This document shows positions 45,050 to 52,132 of a stretch of DNA of 64,000 bases, piece after piece. Made by a program: the position numbers and the translations under genes. Numbering within the stretch: position 1 is the first letter of the stretch; each line of letters starts with the position of its first letter. Below the pieces are notes generated by a model that saw only the letters and a list, made by a program, of their open reading frames with translations, was not told the origin of the DNA and did not search any database. This DNA is from Pseudomonadota bacterium (GTDB taxonomy: Bacteria > Pseudomonadota > Gammaproteobacteria > Xanthomonadales > Xanthomonadaceae): positions 1 to 64,000 of the forward strand of contig CAUJIN010000037.1 in the NCBI GenBank assembly GCA_963205495.1, in the 5' to 3' direction.

Positions 45050-45552
45050 CCGATGGCCTGAAGGCAGCGCGCCCGCATCAATCGCGGTCGCGTGGCATTG
45101 GGAGATTGCCTCAGCGTTTTTTCTGCCGCCGCCAGCGCTTCCGCGTGATGTCCTTGCTGGTCGAAGGCGATCGCCAATGCCAGCCATTCCTCGCTTTCCA
45201 CGGTGCAGCTGGCAGCTTGTTGCAGCGCTGCGAAGGCTTCCTCTTCCCGGCCTTGCGAGGCGAGCGCAGACCCCAGGCTGCGCAGCAGCTGTGGATCGTC
45301 CGGGCGCTGTTCCAGGGCGCGCTGCAGAGCCGACACGGCCCTGCCGATATCGCCATCGGCCAGATGCAGCTGTGCGGCCCAGCGCAGGATCTCGGGATGG
45401 TCGGGGATCTCCATCGAAAGGATCAGCCAATTCGCGGAAGCGCGTGCCACGTCGCCGTGGCCATGGGCCGATGCCAGTTCCTCAAGCTCCTCGCGCTGGC
45501 GCGCGTTGAGGCCGGTCAGGCGTTTTCTTTCCGTCTTCGAGAGAACTTTCAT
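45044..45552 (-). pseudogene. 5' fragment of a TPR protein, truncated at a junction
   Basis: From ATG 45552 the frame encodes about 165 residues of TPR-like helices (for example HPEILRWAAQLHLADGDIGR, DDPQLLRSLGSALASQGREE and EWLALAIAFDQQGHHAEAL). It is TPR-like until CLQAIGRIP near 45050, then changes to low-quality sequence (AASPRWPSTPASSRSP) while a different frame becomes the IPTL-tail protein. Tetratricopeptide sulfotransferases begin in a similar way, but the catalytic part is missing. The simplest reading is a deletion that fused two unrelated genes; an assembly error is the alternative. It is divergent from the LTA-synthase-family gene. Confidence 0.65.
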
Positions 45553-45723
45553 GGGACTTCTTTGCGGAGCAGGGAGTGAGAAAAAACATGGTGAACCACT
45601 CAGTCGGCCTCAATGGGCCTTGGCATTGTTGCCAGCGCCCGAGCGGTGCTTCGATGCTTTTCCGACGCGGCCCGCAGTACGCTAGCAGGCCGTGTCCGCT
45701 GTTTTTCGGAGCCAGCCAGAAGT

Positions 45724-47712
45724 ATGCCGATTCACTCACTTTTTCCGCTGCGCCTGGGGGGGCTGGCACCTTTCTTCCAGACATTCCTGGCGGGGCTGGT
45801 GGTGCTTTCGCTCTCGCGCCTGGGCCTTGCGATTTGGCATGCCGAGGCGGTGAGCGCGGCGCAGGGCTTGGGGCAGGTCTTTCTCTCCGGACTGCGCGTG
45901 GACGTGGCGGTGATGAGCATGTGGCTGGGCATTCCGGCCGCGCTCTGGCTGCTGCTGCCGGCGTCCTGGAGCGCACGCGGGGCGGTGCGCGCAGGCTTTG
46001 CGCTGTGGCTGGCGGCGTCGCTGCTGGTGCCGTTCCTGCTCGAAGTGGGCACGCCGCCCTTCATGTCCGAATACGGGCTGCGGCCCAATCGCCTGTTCAT
46101 CGAGTACCTGGTCTATCCCGCGGAAGTGGGCAAGACCCTGCTCAAGGGCCACCTGCTGTCGGTGTTCGCGGCGACCGTGCTGGGTGCCGGCGGCGCCTGG
46201 CTCGCCTGGCGCACGGTGCGCGGCTGGCTGGAACGCGGCCGCGTGCCGGCGGGGCGCTGGCCGCTGCGCGCCGCACTCGCCGTGGCGGTGGTTCTGGCGG
46301 CTGCGCTGGGCGTGCGCTCCACCCTGGGGCATCGGCCGATGAATCCGGCGATGGTGGCGTTCTCCAGCGATGCCACGGTCAACTCGCTGCCGCTCAACTC
46401 GTTCTATTCCGTGGCGTTTGCTGCGCGCGACTGGTTCCGCAGCGACCCGGGCTCGCGCATCTACGATGCCGAGACGCCGGACGAGGCCGTCGCCGCGGCC
46501 ATGCGCGAGGCGCTGGCCGATGCCGGTGCGACGCTGGTGGACGATCCCGGAATCCCGCTGTTGGCGCGCTGGCCGACGGAAAGGCCGGCGCGGCCCAGGA
46601 ACCTCGTCATCGTGCTGGAGGAAAGTCTGGGGGCGCAGTTTGTCGGCCACCTCGGCGGGCGTCCGCTGACCCCGAATCTGGATCGGCTGAGCGAGGAGGG
46701 CTGGACCTTCACCCGGCTCTACGCCACCGGAACCCGCTCGGTGCGGGGCATCGAGGCGGTGGTCAGCGGCTACACGCCCACGCCTTCGCTGGCCGTGGTC
46801 AAGCGGCCGCTGTCCCAGCAGGGCTTTTTCAGCCTGGCCGACCTGCTGCGCCGGCACGGCTACGACACCACCTTCCACTACGGTGGCGAGAGCCATTTCG
46901 ACGCCATGCGCGGCTTCTTCCTCGGCAACGGTTTCGAACATGCGATCGAGCAGAAGGACTACGTCGCGCCCGAGTTCACCGGCTCCTGGGGCGTGTCGGA
47001 CGAGGATCTCTTCCGCCGCGCCGACGAGGAATTTCGCCGCAAGCACGGCGCCGGAACGCCGTTCTTCGGCTTCGTCTTCACCTCCAGCAACCACGATCCC
47101 TTCGAATTTCCCGAAGGGCGCTTCGAGCTGTACGAGCAGCCGGCGGCGACGCGCAACAATGCCGCCAAGTATGCGGATCACGCGCTGGGCGTGTTCTTCG
47201 AGCTGGCGCGCAAGTCCGACTACTGGGACGACACCGTGTTCCTGGTCGTGGCCGACCATGATTCGCGCGTGCTGGGGCAGTCGCTGGTGCCGGTGGACAA
47301 CTTCCACATTCCCGGCGTGATCCTCGGGGCCGGCATCGAGCCGCGGCGCGACGAGCGGCTGGTGAGCCAGATCGATCTGGCACCGACCCTGCTTGCGCTG
47401 CTGGGCATCGAGGACCCCACGCCGATGATCGGGCACGACCTCACGCGCGGCGAGCCCGGCATCGCGGGGCGCGCGCTGGTGCAGTACGACAACAATTTCG
47501 CGCTGATGACCGAGGAGGGGCTGACCATCCTGGAGCCGGGCCAGGCGGCCGAACGCTACCGCTTCCGGCCGGGGCAGCCGCTGGAGTTCCTTGGCGACGC
47601 CAGCGACGCGCAGGAACGGCGCGCGCGCCTGTTCGCGCTGTGGGGCACGGTGGCCTACGAGCGCGGCTGGCACCGCCTGCCGGCGGCGGACGCAACCGGG
47701 AAGGGAAGCTGA
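45724..47712 (+). CDS. LTA-synthase-family sulfatase-fold membrane protein
   Basis: A 662-residue protein with about five N-terminal hydrophobic segments (to about residue 215) and a large periplasmic alkaline-phosphatase/sulfatase-fold domain. The catalytic Thr lies in YATGTRSVRGIEAVVSG; metal ligands include VIVLEESLGAQF (Glu) and VVADHDSRV. The domain resembles lipoteichoic acid synthase and the Gram-negative OpgB/MdoB phosphoglycerol transferases. In an LPS-bearing cell it most likely decorates periplasmic glucans or another glycan with phosphoglycerol. The start at 45724 gives the first TM helix without a long leader. Its stop is 4 bases from the GNAT start. Confidence 0.82.
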   Translation: MPIHSLFPLRLGGLAPFFQTFLAGLVVLSLSRLGLAIWHAEAVSAAQGLGQVFLSGLRVDVAVMSMWLGIPAALWLLLPASWSARGAVRAGFALWLAASLLVPFLLEVGTPPFMSEYGLRPNRLFIEYLVYPAEVGKTLLKGHLLSVFAATVLGAGGAWLAWRTVRGWLERGRVPAGRWPLRAALAVAVVLAAALGVRSTLGHRPMNPAMVAFSSDATVNSLPLNSFYSVAFAARDWFRSDPGSRIYDAETPDEAVAAAMREALADAGATLVDDPGIPLLARWPTERPARPRNLVIVLEESLGAQFVGHLGGRPLTPNLDRLSEEGWTFTRLYATGTRSVRGIEAVVSGYTPTPSLAVVKRPLSQQGFFSLADLLRRHGYDTTFHYGGESHFDAMRGFFLGNGFEHAIEQKDYVAPEFTGSWGVSDEDLFRRADEEFRRKHGAGTPFFGFVFTSSNHDPFEFPEGRFELYEQPAATRNNAAKYADHALGVFFELARKSDYWDDTVFLVVADHDSRVLGQSLVPVDNFHIPGVILGAGIEPRRDERLVSQIDLAPTLLALLGIEDPTPMIGHDLTRGEPGIAGRALVQYDNNFALMTEEGLTILEPGQAAERYRFRPGQPLEFLGDASDAQERRARLFALWGTVAYERGWHRLPAADATGKGS

Positions 47713-47716
47713 GACC

Positions 47717-48250
47717 GTGATCGACACCGCAGACGAACCGTTTTTCCGCCGCGCCACGCAAGCCGACGTTCCCGCCATCGTGGCGCTGGTGGAATCGGCC
47801 TATCGCGGCGATTCCAGCCGACGCGGCTGGACCACCGAGGCCGACCTGCTCGACGGCCAGCGAGTGGATGCCGAAGGCGTTTCCGAGGCGCTCGCCCAGC
47901 CCGGCAGCCGCATCGTGCTGGCGCTGCGCGGGGAGGAGCTGCTGGCCTGCGTCCAGCTGTCGGCGCAGGAGGAATCCTGCCACTTCGGCATGTTCGCGGT
48001 GCGCCCCGACGCGCAGGGCGGCGGCGTGGGAAAGCGCGTGATGGCCGAGGCCGAACGCATCGCGCGCGGTCTGGGTCTTGCACGCATGCGCATGAGCGTG
48101 ATCGACCTGCGCGCCGAGCTGATCGCCTTCTACGAGCGCCGCGGCTATCTGCGCACCGGCATCAAGCTGCCCTTTCCCGGCGATGACCCGCGCTTCGGCC
48201 TGCCGCGCCGCGACGACCTGCGCTTCGAGGTGCTGGAGAAGGCGCTGTGA
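47717..48250 (+). CDS. GNAT-family N-acetyltransferase
   Basis: A 177-residue acetyltransferase. Residues 10-30 form the first strand and helix (FRRATQADVPAIVALV), and the acetyl-CoA loop is seen in MFAVRPDAQGGGVGKRVM (about 93-110), followed by the closing strand FYERRGYLRTGI. I chose the GTG at 47717, which is four bases after the previous stop and gives a family-like N terminus. Its last four bases overlap the Rieske gene (GTGA). The substrate is unknown. Confidence 0.83.
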   Translation: MIDTADEPFFRRATQADVPAIVALVESAYRGDSSRRGWTTEADLLDGQRVDAEGVSEALAQPGSRIVLALRGEELLACVQLSAQEESCHFGMFAVRPDAQGGGVGKRVMAEAERIARGLGLARMRMSVIDLRAELIAFYERRGYLRTGIKLPFPGDDPRFGLPRRDDLRFEVLEKAL

Positions 48251-48570
48251 GCGGCGAATGGACCGCGCTGTGCCCCACGGCCGAGGTGCTGCCGGGCGAA
48301 TCCCACGTCGCCTGGTTCGGCGAAGTGGCGCTGGTGATCGTCAACTTCGACGGCATCTTCTATGCGCTGGAGGATCGCTGCACGCACGAGGATTTCGAGC
48401 TGTCCGCCGGCCCCTACGATGCAGCCACCGGGCAGATCGAGTGCGTGCTGCACGGCGCGCTGTTCGACGTGCGCAGCGGCGAGGCGCTGCGCGCGCCGGC
48501 CTACGAACCGGCGCGGCCGTATCCGGTGAAGGTCGAGGACGGCATGATCTGGGTGCGCGAGCCGGATTGA
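48247..48570 (+). CDS. Rieske [2Fe-2S] ferredoxin-like protein
   Basis: A 107-residue single Rieske domain with CTH (about residues 45-47) and CVLHG (about 64-68) providing two Cys and two His ligands. Such small proteins act as ferredoxin components of ring-hydroxylating dioxygenases or relatives of NirD, but no oxygenase or reductase gene is nearby, so its partner is unknown. The GTG start overlaps the GNAT stop as GTGA. Confidence 0.88.
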   Translation: MSGEWTALCPTAEVLPGESHVAWFGEVALVIVNFDGIFYALEDRCTHEDFELSAGPYDAATGQIECVLHGALFDVRSGEALRAPAYEPARPYPVKVEDGMIWVREPD

Positions 48571-48580
48571 GCCTGCGCCG

Positions 48581-48895
48581 CTAGCCTGGCGCGCCGGCCT
48601 CCCAGGGGCGCGCGCCGTAGCGGCGCTTGCGCTCCTCGGTGAAGTCCCACCAAGGGCGCGCAGGTCCGCCCGAGGCGAAGTCCGTGATCGACAGGAAGAC
48701 GTCTAGCACGCAGGGGTCCTGCCGCACGCCGGTGCGTTCGCACAGCGTCCGGTAGAGCGTCAGCGGGTCGGCCTTGGCCAGCGCCTCCATCGAGGTGACG
48801 CCGAGCAGTTCCAGATCGGCCGCCGTCGCCGGGCCGACGTTGGGAAGGTCGGTGAGGCGGCGGAGGTTGCGGTCCTTGATGCGGCCTGGATTCAT
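48581..48895 (-). CDS. Helix-hairpin-helix protein (Cdd1/mitomycin-resistance-like)
   Basis: A 104-residue protein starting MNPGRIKDRNLRRLTDLPNV with a helix-hairpin-helix motif (LPNVGPATAADLELLGV, about residues 17-33). The rest, including YRTLCERTGVRQDPCVLDVF and WWDFTEERK, matches the small family annotated as Cdd1 or McrB-like mitomycin-resistance protein. It is probably DNA-binding or a nucleic-acid-associated protein; the real role is unknown. It converges on the Rieske gene 10 bases away and is divergent from the CorA-like gene. Confidence 0.75.
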   Translation of the reverse strand: MNPGRIKDRNLRRLTDLPNVGPATAADLELLGVTSMEALAKADPLTLYRTLCERTGVRQDPCVLDVFLSITDFASGGPARPWWDFTEERKRRYGARPWEAGAPG

Positions 48896-49036
48896 GGTGC
48901 ATACCTTCCCGGGAATCGCGCGCAAGTATAGGCCTGCATCGGCCCGGGCGAAGGCGTGCAGGCGGTCGGGCTTTCCGTGTTGACGCCTGCCCGCCGCGGC
49001 CGGATGCTTGCTGCCGTTCCATCCACGGATTCCCCC

Positions 49037-49948
49037 ATGATTCATGCCTATCCCTTGCCTGCGGGCGGATCGCCTGCGGCCGTCTGGATCGACCTTTGCC
49101 AGCCAGAGGCCGCCGAGCTTGTCGAAGCCGAGCGCCGCGCCGGTTTCTCCATCCCGGACCGCGCCCGCATCAGCGAGATCGAGTTCACCAGCCGGGTGCG
49201 CCACGTCGGGGATACGCTGTTCCTCAACCTGCCGCGCTTCGAGGAAGGCAAGGGACGCGCGGCGCCGATGGGTTTCGCGCTGTCGCCGACCGCGCTGGTG
49301 ACGCGGCGCGAACAGGCGGTTTTCGCGCTGGAGGACATCGCGCGCGATCTGGCCAGGCGCCCATGCAGCGGCTCGGTCGACCTGTTCCTGCGCATGCTCG
49401 AGTACATCGTCGATCGGCTGGCCGACCGGCTCGAAGCCATGGAAGCCGAGGTCAGCGAGGCGACCCGCGCCAGCTTCGAGGGCAGCCGGCGCGACCGCGA
49501 CCTCAAGCAGAACCTGATGCAGGCCGGCGACCTGGGGCGTCGCCTGGGGCGTCTGCACAACACCCTGCTGGGCCTGCTGCGGATCGTGACCTGGCTGCTG
49601 GAGTCGACGCCGGCGTGGTTCGGGCCGGACGCGCCGCGCCGGATCAGCCTGATCCACAAGGATCTGGGTTCGCTCAACGACTTCGACCAGCAGCTCGGCG
49701 ACCGTCTGGATTTCCTGCTCAACGGCGTGCTGGGCCTCATCAGCACCAACCAGAACGAGGTGATGAAGGTGATGGCGGTGGCCTCCGTGGTGGGGATTCC
49801 GCCGACCGTTCTGGTCGGCATGTGGGGCATGAACTTCGCCTACATGCCGGAGCTGGCCTGGCGGCCGGGCTATTTCGTGGCGCTGGGGCTGGTCGCGGCG
49901 AGCATCGCGGTGCCGCTGTGGTGGTTCCGCCGGCGCGGCTGGATGTGA
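49037..49948 (+). CDS. CorA/ZntB-family divalent metal transporter
   Basis: A 303-residue inner-membrane metal transporter. The cytoplasmic N-terminal domain (1-235) is followed by two C-terminal hydrophobic segments. The pore signature GMWGMNFAYMPEL (the GMN motif) sits at the end of the first. Overall similarity is to the CorA superfamily, with the ZntB branch a possibility. The ion cannot be assigned. The ATG at 49037 is chosen because the upstream frame is short and poor. Confidence 0.88.
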   Translation: MIHAYPLPAGGSPAAVWIDLCQPEAAELVEAERRAGFSIPDRARISEIEFTSRVRHVGDTLFLNLPRFEEGKGRAAPMGFALSPTALVTRREQAVFALEDIARDLARRPCSGSVDLFLRMLEYIVDRLADRLEAMEAEVSEATRASFEGSRRDRDLKQNLMQAGDLGRRLGRLHNTLLGLLRIVTWLLESTPAWFGPDAPRRISLIHKDLGSLNDFDQQLGDRLDFLLNGVLGLISTNQNEVMKVMAVASVVGIPPTVLVGMWGMNFAYMPELAWRPGYFVALGLVAASIAVPLWWFRRRGWM

Positions 49949-49978
49949 GGCCGCGCGCCGTTCCGGGCCGGGCGCGGC

Positions 49979-50443
49979 TCAGGGCGGCGCGGGGCGGTAC
50001 TGCGGTTTGAGCCGCACGTAGAGCTGTTTGCGCACCTGCGCCACCAGGGTGCCGCCGGCGGTGCGCACGTCCACCTCGAACCAGCGCAGGTGCTTCACGC
50101 CGCTGGCCGCTGCGGCGTGGATCCCGTCGATGGTTTCCTGCGTCAGGTGGAACTCGGCGAACACGTTCTCGCGCCCGGGGCTGACGAATCGGATCTCCCC
50201 GGCCTGGTCCCAGACGTGGTAGCGCGGCCCCAGTCCGTGCATCACCAGCATCATCCAGAACGGGTCGGTCATCGAGAACAGGCTGCCGCCGAACTGCGTG
50301 CGCACGTAGTTGCGGTTGTACCAGGCGAGCTTGAGCTCGACCCGCGCGTGGCGCCAGTCGTCCGAAAGCGCGCGCACGCGGATGCCGGAAAACAGGAAGG
50401 GCGGCCACAGGTTGAACAGGTGGCGCAGCAGGCGCGGAGACAT
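49979..50443 (-). CDS. Hot-dog fold protein (DUF4442-like)
   Basis: A 154-residue protein whose pattern fits the hot-dog thioesterase-like fold: an initial helix/strand (LRHLFNLWPPFLFSGIRV), a central helix NRNYVRTQFGGSLFSMTDPFWMMLVMHGLG, and long strands (VKHLRWFEVDVRTAGG, LVAQVRKQLYVRLK). This arrangement with YNRNYVRTQFGGS resembles DUF4442/YiiD C-terminal proteins. Catalytic activity is unproven. It is on the minus strand, 11 bases from the CnoX-like gene and downstream of it. Confidence 0.75.
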   Translation of the reverse strand: MSPRLLRHLFNLWPPFLFSGIRVRALSDDWRHARVELKLAWYNRNYVRTQFGGSLFSMTDPFWMMLVMHGLGPRYHVWDQAGEIRFVSPGRENVFAEFHLTQETIDGIHAAAASGVKHLRWFEVDVRTAGGTLVAQVRKQLYVRLKPQYRPAPP

Positions 50444-50453
50444 GCGAACGGCG

Positions 50454-51332
50454 TCAGAACAGCAGGGCGGCCATCTTCCTGCGGTAGTCGCTGATCAGGG
50501 CCGCGTCCGGGAGGATGCCGAAGGCCTCGATCAGTGCGCGTCGCGGCAGGCCGCCGTCGAAGTCGCGGTTGCGGCGCAGCATTTCGAGGAACTGGTCGAG
50601 CGCCGCGGCGTGCTCGCCATCCCCCAGCAGGCGCAGGCCCAGAAGATGGCGGGCGGTCAGGTCGTCGGGTGCCGCTTCGACCCGTGCGGCGAGCGCGGCG
50701 CGGTCGGGCGCATCGCGCAGGCGGTCGGCGTTGGCGATCAGGATGCCCGCACCGCGCGCGCGCTCGTCGGCGCCGAGGTTGGCGGGCAGGGCGTCGATCA
50801 GGGCCTTGGCTTCGGCGGTTTCCCCGATGCGGGCCAGCGCCAGCGCCAGGTCGAGCTGGATCCCATCGTCCTTCGGTGCGGCCGCGGCCGCGGCGCGCAG
50901 GCGCTGGACTTCCTCGGCGGGAGTGGGCGGCGCGGTTTCAGACGCGGCCGGCGGAGCGGCCGGTTCGATGCCGTGCTGGCTCAGGAACTGGCGCAGCTGC
51001 CCCTCCGGCAGCGCGCCGGGGAAGCCGTCGACCGGCTGGCCACCCTTGACCAGATACACCGTGGGAACCGACCGGATCTGGAAGTACGCGGCCAGTTCCT
51101 TCTGCGCGTCCACGTCCACCTTGGCCAGGACGAAGGCGCCGTTGTATTCGGCGGCGAGTTTTTCCAGGATCGGCCCGAGCTGCTTGCAGGGGCCGCACAA
51201 GCTTGCCCAGAAGTCGAGCAGGACCGGGGTGGAAAGCGATTTCTCCGCGACTTCCTTCTGGAAGTTCTCGACCGTGACGTCGATGGCGTGGGTGGCGGCG
51301 GGCGCGGTGGGTGCGGAGTCGGAAAGAAGCAT
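50454..51332 (-). CDS. CnoX/YbbN-like thioredoxin with C-terminal TPR region
   Basis: A 292-residue cytoplasmic protein with an N-terminal thioredoxin domain (about 15-120) and a helical TPR-like C-terminal half, the CnoX/YbbN arrangement (chaperedoxin that holds unfolded proteins under stress). The active site reads WASLCGPCKQ: the CGPC pair is intact whereas E. coli YbbN has SQHC, so this protein may keep redox activity. A proline in VPTVYLVKGG is the cis-Pro. I chose ATG 51332 (MLLSDSAP); the frame is open to 51443. Confidence 0.88.
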   Translation of the reverse strand: MLLSDSAPTAPAATHAIDVTVENFQKEVAEKSLSTPVLLDFWASLCGPCKQLGPILEKLAAEYNGAFVLAKVDVDAQKELAAYFQIRSVPTVYLVKGGQPVDGFPGALPEGQLRQFLSQHGIEPAAPPAASETAPPTPAEEVQRLRAAAAAAPKDDGIQLDLALALARIGETAEAKALIDALPANLGADERARGAGILIANADRLRDAPDRAALAARVEAAPDDLTARHLLGLRLLGDGEHAAALDQFLEMLRRNRDFDGGLPRRALIEAFGILPDAALISDYRRKMAALLF

Positions 51333-51478
51333 GGCGGGTCCGTACGGGCAAAGATCGGAAGGAGGCGCCGGCGCGGGCCGTGCGATCACGGGCGCGCTGC
51401 TGCGCGGCACAAGGCTAGATGGTGGCAGGCGCGCGCATTGCAAGGCACACTCGCGCGCCGACCTGCCTGCCGCCGATC

Positions 51479-52114
51479 ATGCCCGCACCACCGCATCCGC
51501 TGGAACGCTTCGCGCTGCACCTGGGATGGCTGGCACCGGCGTGCTGGATCGCGGTGCTGGCGGTTTTTGCGCTGCTCTGGCCGCAGACAGCCAGCGCGCC
51601 GCTGGGCAAGCTCGGCGCACCCGATGCGGCGGGCGCGGCGTGGTTCAACGCGCTGGGACTGATGGTGCCGGGAGGGATGCTGTTCGGCTTCACCCTGGGG
51701 CTGGAGCGCGCGGCGCTGCGCGACGGTGCCGGGCGCGCGCTGCGGCTGGGCACCGGCATGCTGATGATCGCCACGCTCGCCTTCGCCGCGCAGGGCGTAT
51801 TCCCTTTCGATCCTTCCGAACCGGACGGGGCGGATTCGCAGCGCCATGCCGCGCTGCTGGGGCTGGCGCTGCTGGGCCAGATCGCGGCTGCGGTGACGCT
51901 GGTGGCGGGGCTGTGGCGCCGGCCCGGATGGCGCGCGCTGGCGCTGGCGGGGCTGGTGCTGGGCGCGGCGCTGGCCGGGCTGCTGGTGTGGCCGGCGCAG
52001 GAGTTCCTGCCGTTCTTCGCCGCGCGCGCCGGCCTGGCGCAGCGTCTGGTGCTGGCGCTGTGGTTCGCCTGGTTCCCTTGCGCCGCGGCGGTGGCGCTGC
52101 GGCGCCAAGGGTGA
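51479..52114 (+). CDS. DUF998 membrane protein
   Basis: A 211-residue integral membrane protein with about six hydrophobic segments. The first loop contains DAAGAAWFNALGLMVPGGMLFG and there is a FPFDPSEPDG loop, features of DUF998 proteins, whose role is unknown. The upstream in-frame start at 51419 would add twenty non-hydrophobic residues; MPAPPHPLERF at 51479 is preferred. It is divergent from the CnoX-like gene and converges on the kinase gene 18 bases away. Confidence 0.75.
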   Translation: MPAPPHPLERFALHLGWLAPACWIAVLAVFALLWPQTASAPLGKLGAPDAAGAAWFNALGLMVPGGMLFGFTLGLERAALRDGAGRALRLGTGMLMIATLAFAAQGVFPFDPSEPDGADSQRHAALLGLALLGQIAAAVTLVAGLWRRPGWRALALAGLVLGAALAGLLVWPAQEFLPFFAARAGLAQRLVLALWFAWFPCAAAVALRRQG

Positions 52115-52132
52115 GGCGGCGAGCGTCCCGGC

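Noticed and set aside
45553..45723. A gene in the gap between the TPR fragment and the LTA-synthase-family gene
   Set aside because: The only open frames are overlaps of flanking frames; nothing resembles a protein.
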